DNA of 64,000 nt, from positions 35,588,001 through 35,652,000 of the forward strand of contig OU612065.1 in assembly GCA_914767715.1 (NCBI GenBank). The letters are read 5' to 3'. A program made the position numbers and the translations under genes. Positions 24,491 to 37,131 of this stretch are shown here, piece after piece. Each line of letters opens with the position of its first letter. Position 1 is the stretch's first letter. The DNA is from Membranipora membranacea (taxonomy: Eukaryota > Bryozoa > Gymnolaemata > Cheilostomatida > Membraniporidae). The notes under the pieces are model-generated. The model was not told the origin of the DNA, searched no databases, and saw only the letters and a program-made list of their open reading frames with translations.

Positions 24491-26458
24491 TGAGCTCCTG
24501 AACTGACAATCGCTGGTCAATAACCCTAGCCGATCTTACAAGTGAATCTCGTTCATTTCCCAAGCAGTTGCTGAAATCCTTTCCTGCACAAACCCACTCC
24601 TCGCCGGGTCATTCTTGGTCCTAGCAATGAATTCCAGTCGATTAGTTCTAGTACACCAAATTGATATTACATACAGCGATGGGCCGCTAGAGCTTACAAT
24701 TTCCCTAAGCGCACACTGGAGTAAGGCAAGCCTCGAATCAAGGGAGATGTCATGGCAAGCACTGGACTTGGAGGATCATACGCTAGGTATGGGGATAAGA
24801 TAGTAACTTACACTTGAAGAGAACATGCGGTGAAATGTTAGCTATTCAGCCAGGTGTTGGTACTTCATTTCCACTCCCAGTAAGAAAGAGTCAGACAGAA
24901 TTTTCCTAGTACACAATTTGCTGCTGCAATCAAGGAGTACTCCTTGCTGCAATGAATTGATAAGGAAGTTTGAAGGTAGTCTTACCTTTTATTCATCAAC
25001 TAGACAAAAAATACTAAATAATACAAGACTAGAACTAGGCCTTTCCTTCTACTAACTAGCTGGTACTAACTTAACTATGAAATTGTAGTATGTATGTACT
25101 ACCCACAACAACAAAAATAATCATCAATCAATTCAATCAATACACAGACAGGCCTGGTCTTGGGTGCACGTCCAACTCCAATGGACATGGTCGAGGCCTC
25201 GACTACTAAGGCACATGACCACTGGACTTGCACCAACTACAGTAGAGTAGACCTCTGACTGTGAATCTATCATCATCCAAGTCCAACTCAAAGAGTAGAC
25301 TAGACTAGAGTCTGATAATTATTATTAATTATAAATATAAATAATAAAAAAATCTGAATCTCAATATATCTATTAATTGCTGTATTCAGGCTAAATCTCC
25401 TCTTATTTGCATTCATTATCAAGTCATTGCTAATAAATTGTAGGTGGAAAGTATGTTGTTCTCACCAGTGGATGCCTTCTAACTATTTATTCCTCGGCTG
25501 GCAACTATTTGACTGAGAGGCCTACTAGTCACTAGTAAATCCTCTACAACTTTGATTTTTATTCTCACCGCCTCCAACCCGAAGACAGATACTATTGTTG
25601 TGATTGGCTGAGCAGGTCACTTGTGACCAATAGAATTCACTTTGACAAATGGTCGCTTACACTAAAGAAACTCTGGATATAAATTTTAAAGATAGAGAGT
25701 TATCTTACTCCATTTACTAAGAACACAACTCCCCCATCCCTCTCAACATTATTGTTAGATATGTAGTACCAAGGTAATGGTGTATTATTATTTATTTGTT
25801 TAAAGAGGTTTTCTAGAAAGTTTACATAGTTTACTAGTATTCATAGGTAGAGAGAGCTATGGGGCCATGGCCTCACCATTTTTTGAGATGGTCAATAAGC
25901 ATTATGAATTCACATTTACTTTATTTATATTTATCGATAGCAGATACTTAGGAGAGCCCCTTGTGTTATATTAGGGGCTTATGAAGGGATTACATTGACA
26001 TTTTCATTGGCAAATTTATGCTTGTTATGACTGAGGTTTAGAGTTCATCAATACATTTAAACTTGAAACATGTGAGCTATCCTTTCACACCACTGAGTGT
26101 GAGTTCATTGGTTGTTCGGCCGGCCATTATTGTTTAGCCGTCGTATTTGATGTCAGCTAATGCCGATGCAGCACTTGGCCTCAGAATCGGCCAGGCATAA
26201 ACCCATCTTAGCAGTATACTTGGTGTTAGTTTTATTCAGTGATTATATCAATATTTAATGTCACATGTTGCTGATTGGTAAAATATCAAAAAAAGCGCTG
26301 CAGCCTTATGACAACAATGACATAACTCTTATGAAATTATGCAGTAAGAATGACCAATCACAATAAAATAAAAATGGTTAATGGAATCAGTGGTATGTTG
26401 AAGTGACATCACTGGTTTCTGTAAGATAAAGTGCTAGGACTCGATGCAGTTCCTACAT
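24491..26458. other. no gene recognised
   Basis: AT-rich intergenic sequence, partly perhaps the body of the SINE starting at 24429. No exon chain, RNA gene or ordered repeat was identified. Confidence 0.4.
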
Positions 26459-27389
26459 TCACATCCTCCTCCTGGAGTCGGCCTGCTCTGATAACAATTA
26501 TACCTGACTACACAGAATGTGAGGCAGCTACCTGTACTTGATATTGAGAAGGCACGTCCTTCACACCCTGCAAATATAAAACAATTTTATTATCACATAT
26601 CTACAGGGACTTTAATAAATTTACAGAAGTTTAAATCATAAACAACTACTATCATTATTATCATCATCTCTGCACACAAATAATAATATTTTCTGCTCTC
26701 TCAGGCTATACCGCTATGATCTAGTCTATGATCTAGTCTATGTTCTCAGAAATGGTAGCCCTCTGCACACTCAGTTTGACTACTTTTAATCTGTATAACA
26801 GGGACAAAAAGTATGAGGAGTTTCTGGGTTTTCAGAGGTGATTTCCAGCGTCACGCCACGTTGTGCCAAATGTGTAATCGACAAAAAGCAGCTGATATCA
26901 GTGAAATACACTAGAGTAGATTCGCTGTAGGTATTGTTTTAGTGACTAATAATGACTAATAATAACTAATAATATATAATGACTAATGATAAAGTTGTAT
27001 TTGGCAATAAAAAGGCCACCAGCATTCATTGCTAACATTTCCGCGACAGACTGCCACGCCCATCTAGCAGAGTGCAGATAGCCGCAACACCTGAATCGGT
27101 AGATGAGACAATCAATGGCTGTCACTAGATTACTAGCTGACTACCAATAAAAGTTTCAGTGGACTGTTTATTAATTATGCTATCTCACTGATTGAAAATA
27201 ATGTCAGTTACAATTTCAAGAGATAGCCTATCGGCAAATTTCACATATCAAAATGTGATACGTTTTTGAGAGGATGATATGCTTATATTATTGAATGTTA
27301 CGACCCTGTAAGTTAAGACCACACATACCTGGTACAAGAGTCACTGATAGAATAACCATAAAGCAAAGAGCTATAGTTAGAAGCTTCAT
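26459..27389 (-). CDS. candidate small secreted peptide gene
   Basis: A minus-strand exon at 27389-27329 starts with ATG. It encodes a textbook signal peptide (MKLLTIALCFMVILSVTLVP) and ends at a GTATGTG donor. A 36-nt exon at 26567-26532 has an acceptor (TTTGCAG) and a donor (GTAGCT), and continues in phase with GCEGRAFSISST. A third exon from 26487 is possible: one acceptor choice gives a short tail ending at 26459, while using the AG 2 nt downstream gives a longer one. A TATA box lies about 155 nt upstream of the ATG. The mature product would be short, with few cysteines. I recognise no family. The first exon is well supported by its shape; the rest is inference. Confidence 0.4.
26717..26743. 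repeat. short tandem repeat CTATGATCTAGT
   Basis: About two and a half copies of a 12-bp unit. Confidence 0.6.
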
Positions 27390-27543
27390 GTCTGTATTAT
27401 GTCAGAGCTAAGATGAGATTATATGGCAAGTTGTTTTGTGTATGCTGCTGATACAATCTGCACTGTAAGTCTCAATGCCCTTCCTGCAGCTGCTAGTTAT
27501 AGTCAATTGCCAAAACAACTGAATTGTAACGCCACTCTCATAG

Positions 27544-27551
27544 TTTATATA
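27544..27551 (-). promoter_or_regulatory. candidate TATA box of the small secreted peptide gene
   Basis: TATATAAA on the minus strand, within CTGGGTATATAAAC, about 155 nt upstream of the candidate ATG at 27389. A short 5' UTR of roughly 120 nt would be implied. Confidence 0.4.
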
Positions 27552-27649
27552 CCCAGATCTGCTGATGCTTTACAAGAGAAGAGATCTTATACTTCTACTA
27601 TCTCTGATATAAAAGCAATTGACAAACAACACACCCATTAAAATTGGGA

Positions 27650-29160
27650 TCATGCCATAAAATAGGTCTAAATAACAAATTTTGAGTCAAATTGGTGCCA
27701 GGTTCACATGTCAGGAGAATTACTCTATCAATTTAAATTAATGAGTTTATTTCATTACTCACTGTCACTTTTTTTACAAAATAATCAGTGACCAAATCAG
27801 TTGGTCATCACTCATTATAGATATTTATCATGGATGACCAATTCAGTTTAGTTAGTTGGTCATAGATAGATATTGCTCGCATATTTAGGTAACATCACAA
27901 CGTTTGTGACAACATACACGCTTACAAGTTAAGGTGACCATGCAACTGACCTGTTCGTATGACACAAACGTTTCACAACAAGTTAGGACATTCTACACTT
28001 GTTATCTTGGTGTTGTGTATCAATTGAGGTAGACTTATGGGGTGATCCGTGGTGTTTTTGGGGGAGAGGTCTGCGGCAGCTTGCGGTGCTTAGCAGTTGT
28101 ACAGAAGCAACTCTGCCTCCAGTATATAAAAATGTTAAAAGGCAGTTGGACAGTCAGGTAGCACAAAACTAGAGCAGAGACTGCCCGACTAGAAGACTTA
28201 TCATCATGCTCGCCAGTCGGAAAAAAAACAGAGCGAAACATCCGCAACCTGCAAGCAATCAGACTGCCTCCCACATCACACTGCAAGTCCACCCAAGGAA
28301 CCAGACTGAGCTCATGTCTCCAGTTCCAAAAGGTACCTATTGTGCAGGTTGACACCATTGCACAACAGGGACCTCTCACCTCGCTTGTTTCAGTGTAGTT
28401 TAACAAAATTACTATACTATGAAAGTGTGATGATAATACATGGATTGCCTATTAGGGACTAATACATGGATTGTCTATAAGGGAGAACTGTTCATTGAAA
28501 TTTTTCTTAGTATTAATGCCACTGATCATTAGGTTTTAGCAAAACCTACCAGCATGGCTTATATGAAATAACATTTTATTACAACTTATCCAAATTTAAT
28601 TCAAAATAATGAATTACGTAGGAAACACCCCCCCCCCCCAGGAATTGGCAAAGTTGAATAATCTACATTCATTTATTTATTTACAGTTATCACTTATAAT
28701 TTATTGTATTCTACTGACCCATTGATGAGTAATAAAAAGGAGAATCATTGATCTGATCAGGGAGAATTCTCCCTGATCTGATTCTTAACCTTTTACCTAA
28801 ACCAAACATTCTGAGGTTGGGAAAGTTTTATCATGCAATATTTTGTAACAATAACCATAACTCGTACGTTTGACTCACACCGTTTGTAGTAATTTGAAAT
28901 GCATGCTATTTTGAAAATATCTTTCTCAATGTCTGGCGGTCTACACGCTGTCCTTTTATTTCTCTTTTGCATGTGACTCAATTTCGTAACAGATTACAAA
29001 ATCAGTCATAAAACGATGAATTGTATGGTGATAACATATTTGTGACAAAGATTATTGTTTGTGGTATGTTGCAAATATAAAGAATGAATCTTGGAATCCA
29101 GGAATGAATTGAATAAACAACTTTGAGTAGCCCAAAAAGAGAGATCTGTTTTAGTAAACA
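27650..29160. other. intergenic, no gene recognised
   Basis: Includes a GC-richer island (about 28030-28400) with a 123-codon minus-strand open frame that shows no recognisable domain, a C10 run near 28629 and a palindrome at 28755. No exon chain was found. Confidence 0.4.
28755..28778. repeat. perfect 24-bp palindrome
   Basis: GATCAGGGAGAA is followed immediately by its exact reverse complement. Outer sequences AGAATCA and TGATTCT also pair, with a 7-nt bulge, which suggests a small foldback element. Confidence 0.85.
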
Positions 29161-29756
29161 ACATCTTCTTGTTATTTATACTGTTGCCCAGGATGTTTGT
29201 ATTTGGTTAGAGTGAAGTACCACAGCACACCACTCTGGTTAATCGATCTGTTCTGATTCAGGTTTTCTGGCACATTCATGGTTTGTTGATGAATGAAAAT
29301 TCTGCCTGCATGTTCATTCAAGATACTACGCTGCTACTCCATGCCAAGAAAAACAATTGTGACATCTCACTTACAGTGATACCACTTTACCAGGCATGAG
29401 CGCTGTAGCATTGCATACTGTTTAGTAAAAACCCCTGGAAGGTTAGGTTGCTGTACATTCGATGCTATCAACCTATCACAGGATGGATAAAGTTATCTCG
29501 ACAGATTACAGCCAGTCATCTTGTTATTTTCTTGTTTAGCTGTTGCCTCCAAATGACATGGCTTGAAATAGCTTGAAATACTGACTAAGAGGGTCATTTA
29601 CTAATAAATACAAATCAACGCCCAAAAAGAGAGGAAAATGTGGTTAAGCAATGGTGAATCCATTTTGTGGTTATTGCAATGTAGTAGAAATGGGACTGAT
29701 CACACAGCTTGGTACAGCCACATTGATGACCTACTCTAGGCAGCTATCTGGAGTGG

Positions 29757-29776
29757 GTGGGTGGGTGGGTGGGTGA
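29757..29776. repeat. (GGGT)n microsatellite
   Basis: Five GGGT units in a row. Confidence 0.85.
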
Positions 29777-31172
29777 ACTCTACTCTCAAGAGAAAAAGAC
29801 TTTGTGTACTTAGGCTAGTCTATAGTGTTAGTTTGATTCATGAATAAAATTTAATCAGGCTTTCTCTACTCTGAGTACCTGCAGTTTATGATTTTCGGTA
29901 TTAAAAGCTGTTCTAAAGATCTGAATAATATATGCAAACTTCAGATAAAGTTATCATAATGAATGTTTCGAGGAGCTGATAAATATCTGATTCCATGCGA
30001 CTCTTATTTATTTGCTGAGGGAAGGTGTATACTGCTGAAAACGTCAGAAAAAAATATCAGACTTTTGGCTAGGAGTACAAAGATAACCGATGTAGAAATT
30101 TCTAGTCCTCTACAGAGAGTCGGAGGAGACTGCCAATCCGATGGTATCAACAGATCATATACCCTGGTACAACTGCCCAGCTATGGGGTGTCAACAAAAT
30201 TTTGATTCTAAGACATTAGAGTGGGGCCTTTGGAAGGGGGTGCAAGAGTCGGGGGAGGGGCCTAGACTATTGAAACCCCTGAAATTTCTAGCAACCTGTC
30301 AACCACAATGATTAAAACAGCATTTTCTTTCTCGTATCTTCACTAAATTAGCATAACACAATCAGATCAAAATTCTGGAGAGACATTTGTTGTACTGTTC
30401 ACATTTAATAGCTCGGGAAATATAATATATAGCTCTATATATGATATATATATTATATCCTTAGTCTGTGATATGATATATCATTGATATTCCAGCCTGG
30501 CAATTAACATTGCATTGACAAGAGGGTTTAGACTGTTTGACTTGGACTGTTTACAGAGCAGTCAAACCACAGATGAAATATTAGAATGTTGTTTATCTTT
30601 AGACTGAAACAACAGTCTCTATCTTTGTGCTCGACAGCCCTTCGCTCGGCCCGTCGAGAGTCTACGCAATAGTCAGAAATTTGGTCAATCTCCTAGGTGT
30701 GGTCATTAACCTGGAATTCCCTAAGTTGCATTGTGGGACACACAAAGTCGGATTCCCAAAATTGCATTGAGGGATACTCACATATACATACATGCAGCAT
30801 ACACATGTTTTTTAAATGAGAGTGTTTTTGTTAAAATCTCAGCGGAGGGCATAACCTACTTTTTAAAACTCAATCACACAGTAAGAATCTGGTGTATCAC
30901 TCACGCAGTAAGAATATCTCTCTCACTGGTGTATCAATCAGTGATGGTGAGTTGGCAGCAAATTTTGTGATGGTTTGACTTTGAAGTTTGGCCGCAATTT
31001 GACAAGTATTTACACAAGCACAAGGCCTGGTCACCGAAGTCATTGCCTTCCGCTGTGTTGATGAACATTAGTTATCACATTTAAAGAAACTTCATACAGA
31101 ATATCAATTAAGTTAAAGCCACATGAAAAAGATTTAATGTCTTTAAAAAAGAATCATATCTCAGCTCTCGAC

Positions 31173-34100
31173 ATGGCAGATAAGGCAGAAGATGATGGGG
31201 ACAACTCTTTGGGAGGAGACCTAGATGTGGATGATTATCTGCTGATCGTTGGTAAGATGGGCAGATATCAGTGGATAACGATGATACACATGGGATTTCT
31301 CATTACCTACTACGCGACACAAATGTTTGCCTCCATATTCACACAGGCTACTCCACAGTTCACGTATGAATAGATTTTTATATCCCGACTTTACTAGTCA
31401 GACTTTTGAGATGATGGTATTCTTGGAAACGTCTGCATTTGGAATGCGATGGGGCTGAGATTTGGGTTGTTCAAAAAGGCCAATCTGTTATTAGATGCCA
31501 TACTGCTACATGCTTCAAAGTTGGGTGCCGCTCTTCAGCATGCAAAGTTTAAAAATCTGTGACTTGTCTTCCTGTTTCACAGGATTTCTGACGTATTTGC
31601 ACTGCAACCTGGTGCAAGAGAGGGGGGGGGGGGCAATCTAAGCAGCACTTCCGAGTAAAATTAAATCCCTGTAACCATCAGATAGAAAAGTGATAGCTCC
31701 CAAGAGAACTTTATCGCTTTCTTCTCTTGATGGGGGAATAGATGTCCCAATTACTCTGATCAGTTTTGCAAATTTTATTTGATCCAAGCTGCAGCAATAC
31801 TGCATAATTCGATATCAATCAAGTTGAATATCCATGGAGCATGTGAAACTCTTATCAAATAGGTCATTCCAGGGAATACCCGGTATGGCCATATGGGATA
31901 ATATGCAAGAATAAAATTCCAATCAAATTTACAATAAAATCAGTCAAACTTTTACCAACATCTCAATCGTTAAGTTAGTCAAACAAGATTTGAAGAAAAG
32001 TAATTAGGAACCCCCAAGTATCTACTTTTTTGATATTGTTATTTTTATGCTAATAATACTATTGTCATAACAAATTTATTATTGTTTTACAGGTTCAGCA
32101 TTGAGAACAAAACTGGAAAAACAGCAGCAGAAAATACATCAGCGTTTGACAGTTTGTGTCCTTCAGCGAATAGTACCGAGTCGTGTGAGACGGTCATATA
32201 CGATCAAACCTACTTTGACAATACTATCGTTACCCAGGTGAGTAAGACATCTCTCTCTCCATGTGGATTTAGGCGGAGCAATAGCTTGGGTTGCACCCTC
32301 AAAAATGGCATATTGAGATGCTGCAAACTCTAGGCCTGACTAATGCTAGCCTCCGGTATGACTATTAGAATTCACTTTCTCTTATATTGAATTGGGTTTG
32401 TAGGCCTTAGGTTTTAAATAAGACTAAGATGACAATAAATTGGCTGCATAATGCTTCTCCCACAAAACTATTATTTTTCTCATAGTTTGGTTTGGTGTGT
32501 GATGACGCCTACCTGAATACGATCCTTGGAGTAGGTTGGATGATCAGCGGTGGTCTGGGGCTGATCATCGGCGGAGTACTTGCTGACAGGTTAGCTCTTA
32601 TCAATAAAATCTATGCATTATATTTATATGATACAATAATATTATATATAATAATAATTGTCTATACTCAAAGGACATTGCTTCATCACAGGCGTGAAAG
32701 TATAAAAGTTGTACAAAGGATAAAGAAAAAAATTGCATATAAAAACAAAATTTAATGTGCGAATAACAAATTGACAACTAGAGAGACGGGTAAAGTGAGG
32801 TAAATTTAAATCAGGTCAATCAAGAAATTTGGCTACTTGGCGTTAAGGAGGTAAACTCCTTGCTGAACCCCATGCATTCATATAGCCCTATCAGCGTGTT
32901 TATTTATATCCACATGCACAGTCAAGGCCAGCTGGCTATGACTTGAAGCTGGGAGAATTGAACAAAAAAACTGTTCATTGCGTGGAGCTCAAGCTATGTG
33001 TATGTGTTTCTGCGAGGAATGACAGCTAACACATGTCATACTTCCAAAAATTGCACAAAGTATAATCTGGACTGTAACGCCAGTTCAGAGAACGCTGCGT
33101 TCATAAGTCAACATGACGTTGCTCCAATATCTATCAGCATAATGTTATACTCAAAGTAGAGATTAATTTTGGTTAAGTTTTGAATCACCAATCATTCAAC
33201 ATTATTACTTATTACAGATATGGTAGGAAGCTGACAGCTATAATCAGCCTATTTGGTATGGGTATTGTAGGCTCAGTGTTATCTACATCAGTTAATATTA
33301 CAATGTATATGATACTCAAACTACTACTTGGACTGATATCAACTGGAAAGCTTGAACCTCAGTGAGTTGCTCATATCTTTTGTATCACTGGTGATCATTT
33401 GAAAAAAATATGGTGGCACATCACACTTTTTCACATACCCAGCTTGATAAAGTGCTTTCTGTAAAAATTAATGGAGTAAGGATCGGTTCTATATTCACCA
33501 TATCTTTCAGATGTTTCGGATCAGGAATCTAACTTTCCATATAACAAATTCTAAAGAATGCTGTCATTTCTCATTATAACATCATACGTAGAATTCAGAT
33601 ACAAAAGGCTCATCATCTCGGTTTGACAAAAGCGCCAGATTGCGCTTCATCACGCTGGGCATGGCGTTTTGATTCTGAAATATCATTCAATAAAATTGCG
33701 TAGTGATCTCTGACTATACACCATGTGCCTGGGATGAGATAGGGTGTATGTGCTTAGGTGTCCAACACAAGGACCAGTGATGTATGATAAGGGCTTGGTT
33801 TCCATAATTTACCTCTTCCTGATACCTTAAAGCATCTGTGTGATTATCAAAGCTGTTTTTCCAGTATATCAGCTGCAACCCAAGCCCAAGATTGACCCTC
33901 TTGGACAACCAGAAGCTGTGTTATGAGACCTTGAAGTCGACCCTTTCAGATCAATCGGATCCGACCAGAACGAAAAGTCCATGTGTGAAGTCACATCAGG
34001 GTTTTCGATCAATCTTCGATGTGGAACTGTTAAGGTGAAACCAAACTTTTTCCACCTCAATTCTGCAGTAATCTCCTTTAATTTTCAAAATTAAAAGATG

Positions 34101-37100
34101 GTAGATATATACACAAAATGTATGTTTATTACATCATAGCCCCCTATGCAAGGCTTGTGAGCAAGCATCTGAGAGGCCTTACTTTGATAACTTGTAACTT
34201 CAGTCCTAGTTTTGAAGCTTACTAGCTGGAAAAGTTCATCTGATTCAGCTTTATTTCATGGATGCAATTTCTCCACAACCATTGTAGTATTTGAGAGTGT
34301 ATCTACACACAACAGACCACATGTATTTAACACTCAGGCGATATTCTGGGTTTTGGGGAGCGCGTCCCTCTCCCTGACTGCGTACTTTACTTAGATCCTG
34401 GTGGCAATTTCAGCTCCTCATCAGCGCACCATCTCTACTTGTCGGCATCGACGCTGTCTGGTAACGTGTCATACCTAGTTATAATATCCTCATCGACATA
34501 TTAGTCAGCATCAGTGGTCACAAAAAAAAGACAAGTGACTCTGTAAAATGATCAATTTGACTCTGACGTGTCAATAAATAATGTTAGTGTACGTACCTGT
34601 ATTTTTTAAATGTAGGTATGTTCATGAGAGTCCACATTGGCTGAAGAAATCCGGACAGAAAAAGAAAGCTTTGGAGGTTTTAAAAAGTATGGAACGAATA
34701 AACAAGATCGATATGTCATCTCTTGAGAATAGCGTTGTGAAAGCATCAATAAACCCCTTCGGCCAAGGTTACAGTGACAAGGCAGGAGAAGAAAAGCCAG
34801 AAGATGAAAGAGGATCATTTCTAGACATCGCTAGAAAGTATCACAGATTACTGGTACACTTTCTTGTCATCTCCTTTGGGTGGTGAGTGTTGATCCTCCT
34901 TTGGTCACAGATATATAGAACGACATTGTATTATCTCGAACATTCATTAGTCTAAGATTATGAACTTTCAAATTCACTCCTAGATTTGTTTCACTAACCT
35001 GCAGAGGATACCAAAGGAAATCCTCAACAACTGTACAACCAACCCATGGTTTGCTGTAGTTGTCAAACTAGCTGTGCATATTATGTGCAACATGACAAGT
35101 AGCCCTATTTGGTAGGGTAACACCATATATATGGACTGATTACCCTATGAGACCAGATGCCCCTATAACCAGTGTTGGAAGTGGAAAATATGAGGTAGGA
35201 GGTTGCTAACCAGGACGATAATGTATCAATTTAAGGCCATTTAAGCCTGCAAATCCACGGCTTATTGCCATCGTTATGGTTATGATATATAGGGGGATGC
35301 ATCCCCCTAGACAAAGTAGGAAGGGGGACACCATCCCCTTGCATCCCCCTAAATTCTAACACTACAACCACCCCACTTTTACGCCTAAGAGCTTTGTGAA
35401 ACTTCATTAGCTTAGTCCGCTGTCATGAGGTCTAGTTTTTAACCCTTTTTTAACCTATTCTAACCAATTGCGTTTAGTTGAAACTTTTTTACATAATAAC
35501 AATAGAATTGTGCAAATTGTGCAAATTATAAATCTCATAATAGAGCAACACGAAAATCAAACATTTTAAGAGCTTCAGTGGCTTGGGTTTTGCCCTGTGC
35601 CGCCACCGGGAAGCTTTCTGAGCCCCCCAGACCATCCAAGCCAACAAGGTGATGCAACACCAGATATAGAGCCCAGCCAACTTGTCATAAATGATGATGT
35701 TGCTGCAGATAATTTCCTTATATCATTATGGTACAATCAAGGACTCCTTGGTATAATTAATCCAGTGGTCCGAAATAAAGACATTTCACGCAAACGAGCC
35801 CATTATAAATACCACACTCCATTGAAGGTTTCCTTACCAAAAGATGCAGAATTGTTTCTACTCTGGCAGATGGCTCTAGTAAAATTCATACTTGTAGGTT
35901 TTCTTGCGCTTTAAGCTACTATGCCCTCTCATACGGTGTTGGCCAGTTGGGAGGAAACATCTTTCTGAAAAACTTCATCATGTGTCATGTGGAAGGAATT
36001 TCTTACATAGCCTGCTTCGTGACAGCCTGGTGGGGAAGGAAATGGCCATGCGTGGGCTCATTATGCTGGATGGAGTTTCGCTACTCTGTTCTCTGCTACT
36101 AGACCTTAGTAGTTCAGGTAAGAAACTGCAAGTTTTTGTCAGTTTTACAGTGTTCAATGTGGTATGTACTTTTGAAGTTATTAATGTCCAGAATGCAAGA
36201 AGTGGTGAAAAAAGAAAGAATGACCTGAGTATGCATTAATTCAGATTATTCCTCACTGAGACAGCAGTTGAGTCTCGATTTGCGCCTTGTTTAGCTCTGA
36301 TGATTTGTACTGTAGGTTCAGCATCGACTATAGTGTTAAGAATGGTGGGCAAGTTTGCTGCATCAGCAGCCTGGCAGATAATGATAGTTTGGCAGTCGGA
36401 ACTCTACCCAACCTTACAGAGGTGTGGACTATCATCGATTAACTCGCTGGTCGGTAGAGTCGTCGGATTCATGGCTCCTTTCTTACTTGATCTGGTAAGT
36501 TACATAATGGCCACTGCTATTTTCACCACTGGACAAATTGTGTTAATCATTCAACAAACCTTACTCATGTTTTGTGGGATAACTAACTTTACTGCATTGC
36601 TTAGACACCTGGCAATATTTACAATTCAAAATCAATTTATTTAAAATCAAAAATGCAAAATTTGATTTATCCCAAACTGTCCCAACTGGCCACCATTTAT
36701 TTGACAGTCTAAACTCACAGATTTTACTAACGTAGAAGCCATATTGCCATCTATAATGGTGCTTATGATCGGTTCAGGATTACTCTTTATCATTCTACCT
36801 GAGACAAACAAATGTAAACTACCTCAGAATATGGCTGAAGCTAACCAGAGCAGGTAAGCTGTGGTCTGTGGATCAGGCTTTTAATTGTGTTTCAAATGTT
36901 TGTTTTAATTGTGTTTTAAATTGGGTCTCAAATCTGCACCAACTAGTTTGACTGCTCAGCGTTCCCCAACTTTGAAAGCATGATACTCAATTAATCTAGT
37001 TACAAATAAGTTGTGTATAGATACAAGATATGCAATAAATATAGATATTAGAGTACTATTTACGGAAGTACCACTTTGCGAATATTGAATCTACCTTTTT

Positions 37101-37131
37101 TAATTCAATCAGTTTCATTTGCAGATTCTAA
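31173..37131 (+). pseudogene. SLC22-type organic ion transporter, copy 1, frame-disrupted
   Basis: Ten exons correspond one to one with the intact copy at 39785-45296: 31173-31363, 32093-32237, 32486-32589, 33218-33361, 34288-34460, 34616-34882, 35898-36117, 36316-36494, 36708-36853, 37125-37131. Family marks are clear: TIVTQFGLVC before TM2, GGVLADRYGRK (the MFS loop 2-3 motif, split between exons 3 and 4) and ILPETNK after TM12. Three lesions break the frame. Exon 4 lacks 11 nt near its 3' end. Exon 5 has one extra base, giving an in-frame TAG at GCGTACTTTACTTAG. Exon 7 lacks one base (CATTATG versus CATTTATG). Splice sites all remain GT-AG, so decay is recent or the lesions are assembly errors. 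An upstream in-frame ATG at 31137 exists, but the start conserved between copies is 31173. Confidence 0.8.

Noticed and set aside
28035-28406. 123-codon minus-strand frame in a GC-richer island
   Set aside because: No domain, signal peptide or exon boundary pattern; composition alone is not evidence of coding.
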